Source of the DNA: an uncultured Bacteroidota bacterium
Lineage (GTDB): Bacteria > Bacteroidota > Bacteroidia > Bacteroidales > F082
Reading direction: 5' to 3'
Assembly: GCA_903957365.1 (NCBI GenBank)
Contig: CAJBPB010000343.1
Span: forward strand, 1 to 47,745
Length of the DNA: 47,745 bases
In this document: positions 1 through 7,269 of the stretch, one piece after another
How the letters are laid out: each line of letters starts with the position of its first letter
Numbering within the stretch: the stretch's first letter is position 1
Notes under the pieces: generated by a model
What the model was told of the DNA's origin: nothing
Database searches by the model: none
Seen by the model: the letters and a program-made list of their open reading frames with translations, nothing else
Position numbers and translations under genes: made by a program

Positions 1-197
1 GTCCGTGACTTTCCTTCAGGATTCAACTCTTTCAGAATCATTCTATTACGTTTCAACTGATTATTGATGTTTCGCATAAAATTGGTATTTTCACCTGATA
101 ACTGATGGTGGTAATTGTTGCGGCATGAATCGCTGCAAAACTTCTTATCCGATCTTCCAAGCAAGGTCTCACCACATGATAAACAGACTTTTTCCAT
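1..197 (-). CDS. Zinc-ribbon protein, partial (C-terminus beyond window)
   Basis: The minus strand is open from an ATG at 197 to the window edge, giving about 65 residues with no stop. Four cysteines form two pairs, C5-x2-C8 (VCLSCG) and C21-x3-C25 (FCSDSC), which looks like a small zinc ribbon. It is followed by a basic stretch (RNINNQLKRNR). Short proteins beginning this way are common in Bacteroidota and are usually annotated as hypothetical or DUF2116-like zinc-ribbon proteins; the function is unknown. An in-frame stop lies upstream and 197 is the first ATG, so the start is well supported. The C-terminus is not visible. Confidence 0.7.
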   Translation of the reverse strand, partial: MEKVCLSCGETLLGRSDKKFCSDSCRNNYHHQLSGENTNFMRNINNQLKRNRMILKELNPEGKSR

Positions 198-261
198 ATA
201 TGAATGATTTACAACTGGTTGATATTATTTCAAGCGAAAGATACATAAAAAAATGAAATAC

Positions 262-297
262 AAAAAAAAAGCTGCCCGTTTCGAAGGCAGCTTTTTT
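262..297 (-). terminator. Rho-independent terminator
   Basis: A 6-bp GC-rich stem, GCTGCC (271-276) and GGCAGC (286-291), encloses a 9-nt loop. It has an A-run on the left and a T-run on the right, so it could work in both directions. It lies 16-50 nt past the stop of the minus-strand T9SS gene, which is its likely user. Confidence 0.85.
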
Positions 298-312
298 CTA
301 AAATAATCTAAA

Positions 313-1383
313 CTATTTGATAATTAGTTTATTAATCACTTTTGTATTACTATTCTGAATTACAGTCATATAAATTCCAGGACGAAAATCCGAAATATCA
401 ATTGAAGATTTACCAATATTCAATGATTCTTGAACAAGCAGCTTTCCGCTAAGATCATACAATGAAAAAGATGATTCTGTTTGTGTTTCAATCCAGATAT
501 TATTTGAGGCAGGATTAGGGTAAACAGTTGCAAATGATTCTATATTTGCTTCAATTGAATTTATAACCGTTACCAAAAAACTTGAAGGCAAAACCAAATC
601 ATCTACCAATAAATCATACATTCCAATTGTCGCATCAGCCGGTATCAGAAATGTTGCCTGAAGTATTGTCTGGCCATTTACCTGAACCTGAGAAGCATTG
701 AATGTTTCATTATTGTTATTCGAATTTTGCATGCTTACTGAAGGAGATGGATTCGACCAGTTAGTATTTTGACCTGTAATTGTCACAATAACCTCCTGAT
801 TCTGATCGGCATGATCAGGACTTACACTAATCAAAACACCAGGCTGAGCAGCTGAAACAAATAAATTGCTCGTATAAATTACATCACCTGAGTTATTTCC
901 ATTGCCATTTGCTGCATTATAAGCAGCATAAAAACGGATCTGACCAACATCGGTGGCCGGAGCTGTCCAATTCATAGACCATGAATTTGTATTACCACTT
1001 GGGGTTGTACCGGCAGCACGATGCGTTACTGCTTTGTTTTGATTCACGAGTTTGGTTCGAGCAGCTTCAGTAATTGCGAATGTACCAGTCTTTGAACCAT
1101 TGGTCGTCTCAGCAGTCAACTCAAAACCAAATTTCACAACACCATTGTGTGTGCCAGTTGCTGTAATTGTGTAAGTCTCACCTGGGGTATAACCATTTGA
1201 AGGAATATCTGAGGTTATCCATCCTAATGATGAATTAGCAGCGCCACTATGACATTGTGTACAGGTCGCATTAGAATCACCCGGACTTCCGGATTTACCT
1301 CCAGGACTTCCAGAACCATTCGCAAGTAATAAAATCAATGCAGGTATGAATAACAAGGGTAAAAAATTGTAAAGTTTTCTCAT
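313..1383 (-). CDS. Choice-of-anchor V-type secreted protein with heme c motif and T9SS sorting domain
   Basis: This 356-residue protein has an N-terminal signal peptide (hydrophobic to about residue 22). A Gly/Ser/Pro-rich segment follows, then CTQCHSG at about residues 41-47, which is a CxxCH c-type heme attachment motif. Next comes a beta-rich domain (about 60-180) that resembles the choice-of-anchor V family, and a further immunoglobulin-like region. The last ~75 residues, starting near YPNPASNN and ending in TKVINKLIIK, are a typical type A T9SS sorting domain. This predicts export by Sec, heme attachment in the periplasm, then T9SS release to the cell surface. The partner and redox role are unknown. 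It is monocistronic with its own terminator. Family assignment is from memory of the motif pattern. Confidence 0.8.
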   Translation of the reverse strand: MRKLYNFLPLLFIPALILLLANGSGSPGGKSGSPGDSNATCTQCHSGAANSSLGWITSDIPSNGYTPGETYTITATGTHNGVVKFGFELTAETTNGSKTGTFAITEAARTKLVNQNKAVTHRAAGTTPSGNTNSWSMNWTAPATDVGQIRFYAAYNAANGNGNNSGDVIYTSNLFVSAAQPGVLISVSPDHADQNQEVIVTITGQNTNWSNPSPSVSMQNSNNNNETFNASQVQVNGQTILQATFLIPADATIGMYDLLVDDLVLPSSFLVTVINSIEANIESFATVYPNPASNNIWIETQTESSFSLYDLSGKLLVQESLNIGKSSIDISDFRPGIYMTVIQNSNTKVINKLIIK

Positions 1384-1456
1384 GATTGTTAGGTTTATAT
1401 TTGTTATTTAGAACGCGTCTAAATTAAACATAAAATCCAACAAAATGTTCGGACTA

Positions 1457-3238
1457 TTACATTTTTTCTGGCATTTCCATTCCAAGTAATGCAGAAGCGG
1501 CTTTTAAAACCTGCTGGGTGAAGCTGCAAAGCAGAATTCTGAAATTTAATTTAGCCAAATCCTCCTCTTTAAGAATAGGTATTTCCTGATAAAACTGATT
1601 AAAATCCCTGGCAAGATCATACAGATAATTAGCAATGAAAGCAGGACTTCGATTCGTTCCGGCATCAGAAAGAATTTCAGGAAAATTATGTAATTGTAGA
1701 ATCAGTGTTTTCTCCTTAGGATGCAGATACGATACAGAATTATCACTTTTAGTTATCCCGTTCTCAATTGATTTACGTAATAAAGACCCAATCCGCGCAT
1801 GTGTATATTGTATGAAGGGGCCAGTATTTCCATTAAAATCAACAGATTCCTGAGGATTAAACATCATCGTTTTCTTTGGATCAACTTTTAAAATAAAATA
1901 CTTAAGGGCACCCAACCCGATTTGATAATATAGTTTAGCAGCCTCATTATCAGACATATTATCCGATTTTCCCAGGTCTTCGGTCATGGTTTTTGCTGTA
2001 AGAATCATTTCATCCATGAGTTCATCAGCATCTACCACAGTACCTTCACGGGATTTCATTTTTCCTTGAGGTAATTCTACCATTCCATAGGATAGATGTT
2101 CGATGGAATCGGCCCAACTACGTTGCAACTTCTTCAATACCAGTTTCAGCACATCGAAATGATAGTTTTGTTCATTCCCAACAACATAAATTAATTTTGA
2201 AGGATTGAATTCATTTGCACGTAATTCAGCTGTTCCCAAATCCTGGGTCATATATACTGATGTGCCATCTGCCCGAAGTAACAATTTCTCATCAAGGCCA
2301 TCCGAAGTTAAATCACACCAGATTGAACCATCTTCTTTTTTGAACAATACTCCGGTCCTGACGCCTTCCTGAACCAAATCTTTACCCAGTAAATAAGTTT
2401 CAGATTCATAATAAATTTTATCGAAATCGACACCCATTCGTTTATAAGTTGCATCAAATCCATCATAAACCCATGAATTCATTGTTTTCCAAAGATTTCT
2501 GACGGATGGATTACCGGCTTCCCATTGCTGTAACATTTCCTGAGCTTCAATCATAAGCGGCGCTTTCTTCAAAGCTTCATTCTCAGGAATACCAGATGCT
2601 GACAAATCGGCCAATTGTAATTTAAGTTCCTTGTCGAAACGAACATACATCTCCCCTACCAATTTATCACCTTTGATTTCAAAATTCTCAGGTGTTTTGT
2701 TTTCCCCCCACTTCTGCCATGCAAGCATTGATTTACAAATGTGAATACCACGATCATTTACAAGATTTACCTTAATAACTTTATGGCCATTGGCTTTCAA
2801 AATCTCACTTACACTATAACCGAGTAAATTATTACGAACATGCCCTAAGTGAAGCGGTTTGTTCGTGTTTGGTGACGAGTATTCAACAATTACAGGAGAT
2901 TCACCTGTTTGCTCCCTGAATCCAAATTTCTGATTATGATTATTTTGATTGAAGAAATCCAACCAATATGAATCAGAAATCAAGAGATTCAAGAAACCTT
3001 TGACTACATTAAACTTCTCTACAAGACCGATAGTTTGTTGCATTCTTGCACCAATCTCTGTAGCAATAACCTCAGGCGATTTCCTGGCAATCTTAACAAA
3101 TGGGAAAACCACAATGGTACGGTCACCTTCAAACTCAGAACGTGTTTTTTGAAATACAACCTGATTTTTAATAGGTTCTTCACCATATAATTCGATAAAA
3201 ACCGAGGTAAAACCCTGAATCAAAATATTTTCGAGCAT
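1457..3238 (-). CDS. argS: Arginyl-tRNA synthetase
   Basis: This 593-residue class I aminoacyl-tRNA synthetase charges tRNA-Arg with arginine using ATP. It has the N-terminal Arg-tRNA-synthetase additional domain (about residues 1-90), a HIGH signature in the form HLGH (130-133, within KPLHLGHVRNN), and a KMSK-like loop in the form KMKSREG (about 392-398). The C-terminal DALR anticodon-binding domain covers roughly the last 110 residues. Length is normal for bacterial ArgS. The ATG at 3238 starts the conserved N-terminus. It is transcribed alone, and the T9SS gene follows on the same strand after about 70 nt. Confidence 0.96.
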   Translation of the reverse strand: MLENILIQGFTSVFIELYGEEPIKNQVVFQKTRSEFEGDRTIVVFPFVKIARKSPEVIATEIGARMQQTIGLVEKFNVVKGFLNLLISDSYWLDFFNQNNHNQKFGFREQTGESPVIVEYSSPNTNKPLHLGHVRNNLLGYSVSEILKANGHKVIKVNLVNDRGIHICKSMLAWQKWGENKTPENFEIKGDKLVGEMYVRFDKELKLQLADLSASGIPENEALKKAPLMIEAQEMLQQWEAGNPSVRNLWKTMNSWVYDGFDATYKRMGVDFDKIYYESETYLLGKDLVQEGVRTGVLFKKEDGSIWCDLTSDGLDEKLLLRADGTSVYMTQDLGTAELRANEFNPSKLIYVVGNEQNYHFDVLKLVLKKLQRSWADSIEHLSYGMVELPQGKMKSREGTVVDADELMDEMILTAKTMTEDLGKSDNMSDNEAAKLYYQIGLGALKYFILKVDPKKTMMFNPQESVDFNGNTGPFIQYTHARIGSLLRKSIENGITKSDNSVSYLHPKEKTLILQLHNFPEILSDAGTNRSPAFIANYLYDLARDFNQFYQEIPILKEEDLAKLNFRILLCSFTQQVLKAASALLGMEMPEKM

Positions 3239-3263
3239 TGAAATTAATAATTTAAAACGGCTG

Positions 3264-3271
3264 CAAAGGTA
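3264..3271 (-). promoter_or_regulatory. Putative promoter -7 element for argS
   Basis: The minus strand reads TACCTTTG, a full match to the Bacteroidota -7 core TAnnTTTG, 25 nt before the argS start. No clear -33 TTG is seen at the usual spacing, so support is moderate. Confidence 0.45.
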
Positions 3272-3450
3272 TTAAAAATGAGATTGTTTAATGATTTCGT
3301 TCGGTCAACGATTCAATTTGACACGACTAATTAGCTTAAAAAATGATCAGTGTTAATTTATTCACAATTTAACTTATTGTATTACTGATATTTAAAAAAC
3401 GTGCAAAAATATATTTTCACCAATCTGATTATAATTCAATTAGTAAATTC

Positions 3451-3458
3451 TATCTTTG
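3451..3458 (+). promoter_or_regulatory. Putative promoter -7 element
   Basis: TATCTTTG matches TAnnTTTG and lies 50 nt before the start codon of the COG2403-type gene at 3509. The -33 region is AT-rich without a clear TTTG. Confidence 0.5.
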
Positions 3459-3508
3459 TGATATAATTAACAAACGCATTCAGAAACATTAAATCAAAAA
3501 GATTCTAT

Positions 3509-4846
3509 ATGAAGAAAAATGTAATTATCATCGGAGCTGCCGGAAGGGATTTCCACAATTTCAACACGTATTATCGTGGCAATAATTTATACAATGTAGT
3601 GGCATTCACAGCTGCTCAGATTCCTGACATTGACGGACGTAAATACCCCGCTCAGCTGGCCGGAGATCTTTATCCTGATGGGATTTCGATTTATGCAGAG
3701 CAGGAATTAACCAAACTGATCAAGGATTTGAAAGTTGACGATTGTGTTTTTTCATACAGTGATGTGCCTTACCAAAGGGTTATGGCAATGAGTGCTGTTG
3801 TAAATGCAGCGGGAGCCAATTTTATTCTTCTCGGACCAAAAGACACTATGGTAAAAAGTACTAAACCCGTTATTGCCGTTGGTGCTGTGCGTACAGGATG
3901 TGGTAAAAGCCAGACTTCGCGTAAAGTGATCGAATATCTGATGGCGATGGGCTTGAAAGTTGTTGCTGTGCGTCACCCGATGCCTTATGGCGATTTAGTA
4001 GCACAAAAAGTTCAGCGTTTTGCCGTTGTTGAGGATCTTGCAAAACACAAATGCACTGTTGAAGAGATGGAAGAATACGAACCACATGTAGTTCGCGGAA
4101 ACGTGATTTATGCAGGCGTCGATTATGAAGCCATTTTACGTGCTGCTGAAAATGATCCTGATGGTTGTGATGTTGTTTTATGGGATGGTGGAAACAACGA
4201 TTTCCCTTTTTACAAACCAGATCTAAATATTACCGTTGTTGACCCTCATCGTCCGGGACATGAACTAACTTATTATCCTGGTGAGGTTACATTGCGCTTG
4301 GCTGATGTTGTTGTGATCAATAAAATGGACAGCGCAGGACCAGAAGCTATTCAGACTGTTCGTGAAAATATTGCCAAAGTGAATCCTAAAGCAATTGTTA
4401 TTGACGCTGCATCACCTATCAGCGTTGACAATGCAAGTATCATAAAAGGAAAAAGAGTTTTAGTCGTTGAAGACGGCCCAACCCTTACTCATGGTGAGAT
4501 GAAAATTGGTGCAGGAACTGTTGCTGCCCAAAAATTCGGTGCTGCTGAATTGGTTGATCCTCGTCCGTTTGTCGTTGGAAAAATGGCTGAAACATTCCAG
4601 ATTTACCCAAATATCGGCACCCTGATGCCTGCGATGGGATATAGTGACCAACAGTTAAAAGACCTTGAAACTTCGATCAACAATACAGATTGTGATAGCG
4701 TTGTTATCGGTACTCCTATTGATTTGAACCGTATTGTGAAAATTAACAAACCCAACACCCGCGTTTATTATGATTTACAAGAGATCGGTTTTCCAAACCT
4801 TGACCAGGTATTAACAGATTTTGTAGCAAAACACAAATTGGTTTAA
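3509..4846 (+). CDS. Cyclic 2,3-diphosphoglycerate synthase-like P-loop protein (COG2403)
   Basis: This 445-residue protein has an N-terminal Rossmann-like segment (VIIIGAAGRDFHNFN). A P-loop, GCGKSQTS (130-137), sits in the second domain, and a NKMD motif typical of GTP-binding proteins comes later (VVVINKMDSAG). It matches a family annotated in databases as predicted GTPase or cyclic 2,3-diphosphoglycerate synthetase, and its length is close to that of the archaeal enzyme. In methanogens that enzyme makes the cyclic osmolyte cDPG from 2,3-bisphosphoglycerate with ATP. Its role in bacteria is not settled. It stands alone between its own promoter and a strong terminator, so neighbours give no clue. 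The family is clear; the reaction is not. Confidence 0.8.
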   Translation: MKKNVIIIGAAGRDFHNFNTYYRGNNLYNVVAFTAAQIPDIDGRKYPAQLAGDLYPDGISIYAEQELTKLIKDLKVDDCVFSYSDVPYQRVMAMSAVVNAAGANFILLGPKDTMVKSTKPVIAVGAVRTGCGKSQTSRKVIEYLMAMGLKVVAVRHPMPYGDLVAQKVQRFAVVEDLAKHKCTVEEMEEYEPHVVRGNVIYAGVDYEAILRAAENDPDGCDVVLWDGGNNDFPFYKPDLNITVVDPHRPGHELTYYPGEVTLRLADVVVINKMDSAGPEAIQTVRENIAKVNPKAIVIDAASPISVDNASIIKGKRVLVVEDGPTLTHGEMKIGAGTVAAQKFGAAELVDPRPFVVGKMAETFQIYPNIGTLMPAMGYSDQQLKDLETSINNTDCDSVVIGTPIDLNRIVKINKPNTRVYYDLQEIGFPNLDQVLTDFVAKHKLV

Positions 4847-4864
4847 CACACCTTTTAATATTGG

Positions 4865-4895
4865 AAAAAAGGCGGCTGTAAAGCTGCCTTTTTTT
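4865..4895 (+). terminator. Rho-independent terminator
   Basis: The stem GGCGGC (4871-4876) pairs with GCTGCC (4883-4888), with one G-T pair, around a 6-nt loop. An A-run precedes it and seven T's follow it. It lies about 20 nt past the stop of the preceding plus-strand gene. Confidence 0.88.
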
Positions 4896-5270
4896 GTTTT
4901 GATGAAATCACTACTTCTTTTCAACCGATCTGTAAATAAATACATCCTTTTGAATTAAGCTAATCCATTCATTTTGAAATATTTAATTCTTGTCATGAAT
5001 TAAAGTATTCATTCATCATTATACCTTGAACAAAAATGCTTACTTCGACATGCTCTTATTGCAATTACCAACAGTAAACTCCGCTCTTTCGACCTACACT
5101 CACCCCGACAGCGAAGCTTTTAGCTCAAACACTGAGTTTATTCATTAGCCTTGTTAAACTGAAGGTATTATTTTGCTTGTTTTTTAGGCTTACTTTTTAC
5201 AATTATTTTTCAATGATAAATGGGAAATGAAACATCTGAAAATGAAGAAAGTCAGATTCCAAAACAGCTT
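4896..5270. other. Intergenic region without a credible gene
   Basis: This 375-nt AT-rich stretch lies between two convergent genes. No ORF with recognisable coding character was found on either strand. The only structure seen is a perfect 8-bp inverted repeat, TTTAATTC (4982-4989) and GAATTAAA (4997-5004), with a 7-nt loop and no T-run. A second partial inverted repeat, TCAGAT/ATCTGA, overlaps the end of the yitT-like gene near 5252-5276. Confidence 0.5.
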
Positions 5271-6131
5271 TTATCTGATTTCATCAAAACCCTTTCCATA
5301 GACTCCCATCACGGTATTCAGAGATACAAAAGCATCAGGATCAACATCTTTTATAATCCTGAACAATTGGGACGACTCCATTTTCTTTGCCATAATCAAT
5401 AAAATAGAATGTTCTGTTTTCGTGTACCAACCTGTACCTTTCATTAATGTAACACCACGCCCGGTTTCTTTGGTAACACGATCAGCAATGGCTTCGGCAT
5501 TTTTCGAAAAAACAAAAAGCTGAACCGATTGCTTATTTCCTGTAAGAACAAGATCGATCGTATAACTTGTAACTCCCATCACAACAAAGCCATAAACAAG
5601 GGTTTCAATGCTTTGAAAGACAAAGTACGAACTGGAAATAATAAAAACATCCAATAACAGTATTATTTTTCCAGGGCTGATGTTACGGTATTTATTCACA
5701 ATAAGTGCCACAATATCAGTACCTCCTGTGCTTCCACCTTGTGTAAAGACCAATCCTATACTAGTTCCACCCATTATTCCACCAATAATAGCCGCCATAA
5801 ATTTATCTGTCACAAATGGTTCTTTGATGTAATACTGTAGAATTGAAAACATTGCTGAAAGCACAACAATTGAATAAACAGTCTTTAATCCAAATCCAGA
5901 ACCGATGATACGTAAAGCCACCAAAACCAAAACCAGATTCACAACAACAATAGTAATACCTGTTGACAGACCAGTTGTCCAAAAAAGCATGGTTGCAATA
6001 CCATTCACCCCGCCACCGAGAATTTTATTAGGAATCAGAAATCCGGTCCATGCAAGCGCCATAACAAAAAGCGCAATGGTACTGATTGTGTATGACTTAA
6101 GCTCTCTGAAAAATATTTTTCTTTTCATCAT
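5271..6131 (-). CDS. YitT family membrane protein (DUF161/DUF2179)
   Basis: About 286 residues. The N-terminal two thirds hold five to six hydrophobic helices, with the family-typical segments NKILGGGVNGIATML and TQGGSTGGTDIVAL. A soluble C-terminal DUF2179-type domain (about 215-285; RGVTLMKGTGWYTKTEHSIL) follows. YitT proteins are integral inner-membrane proteins of unknown transport or sensing role. The longest open frame begins at a TTG at 6152, but that codon lies inside a TAnnTTTG promoter match, so I place the start at the ATG at 6131 (MMKRKIFF); 6128 is an equal alternative. It is a single gene, convergent with the gene that ends at 4846. Confidence 0.87.
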   Translation of the reverse strand: MMKRKIFFRELKSYTISTIALFVMALAWTGFLIPNKILGGGVNGIATMLFWTTGLSTGITIVVVNLVLVLVALRIIGSGFGLKTVYSIVVLSAMFSILQYYIKEPFVTDKFMAAIIGGIMGGTSIGLVFTQGGSTGGTDIVALIVNKYRNISPGKIILLLDVFIISSSYFVFQSIETLVYGFVVMGVTSYTIDLVLTGNKQSVQLFVFSKNAEAIADRVTKETGRGVTLMKGTGWYTKTEHSILLIMAKKMESSQLFRIIKDVDPDAFVSLNTVMGVYGKGFDEIR

Positions 6132-6149
6132 TTTTTTGATTTTAGTTTC

Positions 6150-6157
6150 CAAATATA
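6150..6157 (-). promoter_or_regulatory. Putative promoter -7 element of the yitT-like gene
   Basis: The minus strand reads TATATTTG, a full TAnnTTTG match, 19 nt before the ATG at 6131. It overlaps the TTG that opens the longest frame and so argues against that TTG as the start. Confidence 0.45.
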
Positions 6158-6273
6158 ACGAAATCCACAGTTAGTCAGCCTTTTGAATCAAGCTGCCACG
6201 AAAATGCTTCCACTTTACTATATAAGATTGTTTTAAGTCGAATAATTTTCTGGTTAAATTTTAAGAATTATAT

Positions 6274-6281
6274 TATATTTG
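6274..6281 (+). promoter_or_regulatory. Putative promoter -7 element of the signalling block
   Basis: TATATTTG matches TAnnTTTG, 109 nt before the cheR-like start. The -33 area (TTCTGG at 6248) is only a weak match. Confidence 0.4.
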
Positions 6282-6389
6282 ACCAGACATAAAGTATTCA
6301 GCATATTGCGGTTACAATTCAAAAAAAAGGCTGGCAAAAACGGCAAAAAGAACGGCAATTTTAGCTCGAGGAGACATTAAACTCATAAA

Positions 6390-7214
6390 ATGAACAGCAG
6401 CCTTGTAAATATTGGTATTTACCTACTAAACATGTGTCAATTTGATATTAACAAATTTGATAGTGGTTTTCTCAATAATATCCTGACCAAAAGGATGACA
6501 GAGACAGGCTGTTTAACTTTAGATGAATATGCAAATTTGATAGAAAACAGCAAAAATGAATCAAAGATTTTAACCCGTTCGCTTCAAATAAACTACAGCG
6601 AATTCTTTCGTAACCCGCTTACATTTGCTGTATTAGAAAATATTATTTTACCATCTATCCAATTAAAAATAAAAAACACCGGCAGGAAAGAGATCAGGAT
6701 CTGGTCGGCTGCCTGTGCCTCAGGCCAGGAAGTCTACAGTCTGGCAATTTTATTGGAAGAACTTCTTAAAAAAAACGCAAATGGAATAATCAGTTACAGG
6801 ATTTTTGCTACTGACCAGAGTATTCACAATCTAGAAAATGCAAAACGTGGACAATATTCAATTGAGTCGATTAAAAACATACAGATACAACGTTTCAATC
6901 AGTGGTTTCAAAAAGATGGAGATGTTTATTCAATACTTCCTGAATTGAAAGAGAAAATTGATTTCTCGGCATTTGATCTGCTTGATGAAGAATCAGGCAC
7001 CCCACCTGCAAGCATTTACGGCGATTTTGACCTGGTATTTTGTGCCAACTTACTCTTTTACTATAAAAATGAAATCCGAAAAAAAATAATCGAAAAAACG
7101 GGGAATTGTCTTTCGACTGGTGGTTTTCTGGTGACAGGAGAAACAGAAAGGGACATTTTACTTAAAAATAATTACCGGGAAGTTTTTCCACAATCTGCAA
7201 TATTTCAGAAGTAA
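6390..7214 (+). CDS. CheR-type protein-glutamate methyltransferase
   Basis: This 274-residue protein belongs to the CheR family, which transfers methyl groups from S-adenosylmethionine to glutamates on receptor coiled coils. An all-helical N-terminal domain (about 15-75) with the family-typical SEFFRNP segment is followed by the SAM-binding Rossmann domain. Its motif I reads SAACASGQEVYSLAI (usually SAGCSTGEEPYSLAM), then IFATDQS and the DLVFCANLLFYY motif. It is the first gene of a block of histidine kinases, with no CheB or chemotaxis genes nearby. That suggests it modifies a sensor kinase, not a classical MCP. The motif I substitutions are conservative; activity is likely but unproven. Confidence 0.87.
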   Translation: MNSSLVNIGIYLLNMCQFDINKFDSGFLNNILTKRMTETGCLTLDEYANLIENSKNESKILTRSLQINYSEFFRNPLTFAVLENIILPSIQLKIKNTGRKEIRIWSAACASGQEVYSLAILLEELLKKNANGIISYRIFATDQSIHNLENAKRGQYSIESIKNIQIQRFNQWFQKDGDVYSILPELKEKIDFSAFDLLDEESGTPPASIYGDFDLVFCANLLFYYKNEIRKKIIEKTGNCLSTGGFLVTGETERDILLKNNYREVFPQSAIFQK

Positions 7215-7269
7215 ATACAAAATGATGCAGATTCAATAATTCAAATAGGTTTGAAGTAAAGATTATAAA

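Noticed and set aside
271-4888. Similar GCTGCC hairpins at 271-291 and 4871-4888 as a possible repeat family
   Set aside because: Both are ordinary rho-independent terminators directly after genes; only the short stem is alike and the loops differ.
5220-5402. A 60-codon plus-strand open frame overlapping the end of the YitT-family gene
   Set aside because: It overlaps a well-supported gene on the other strand, has no recognisable protein features and no promoter of its own.
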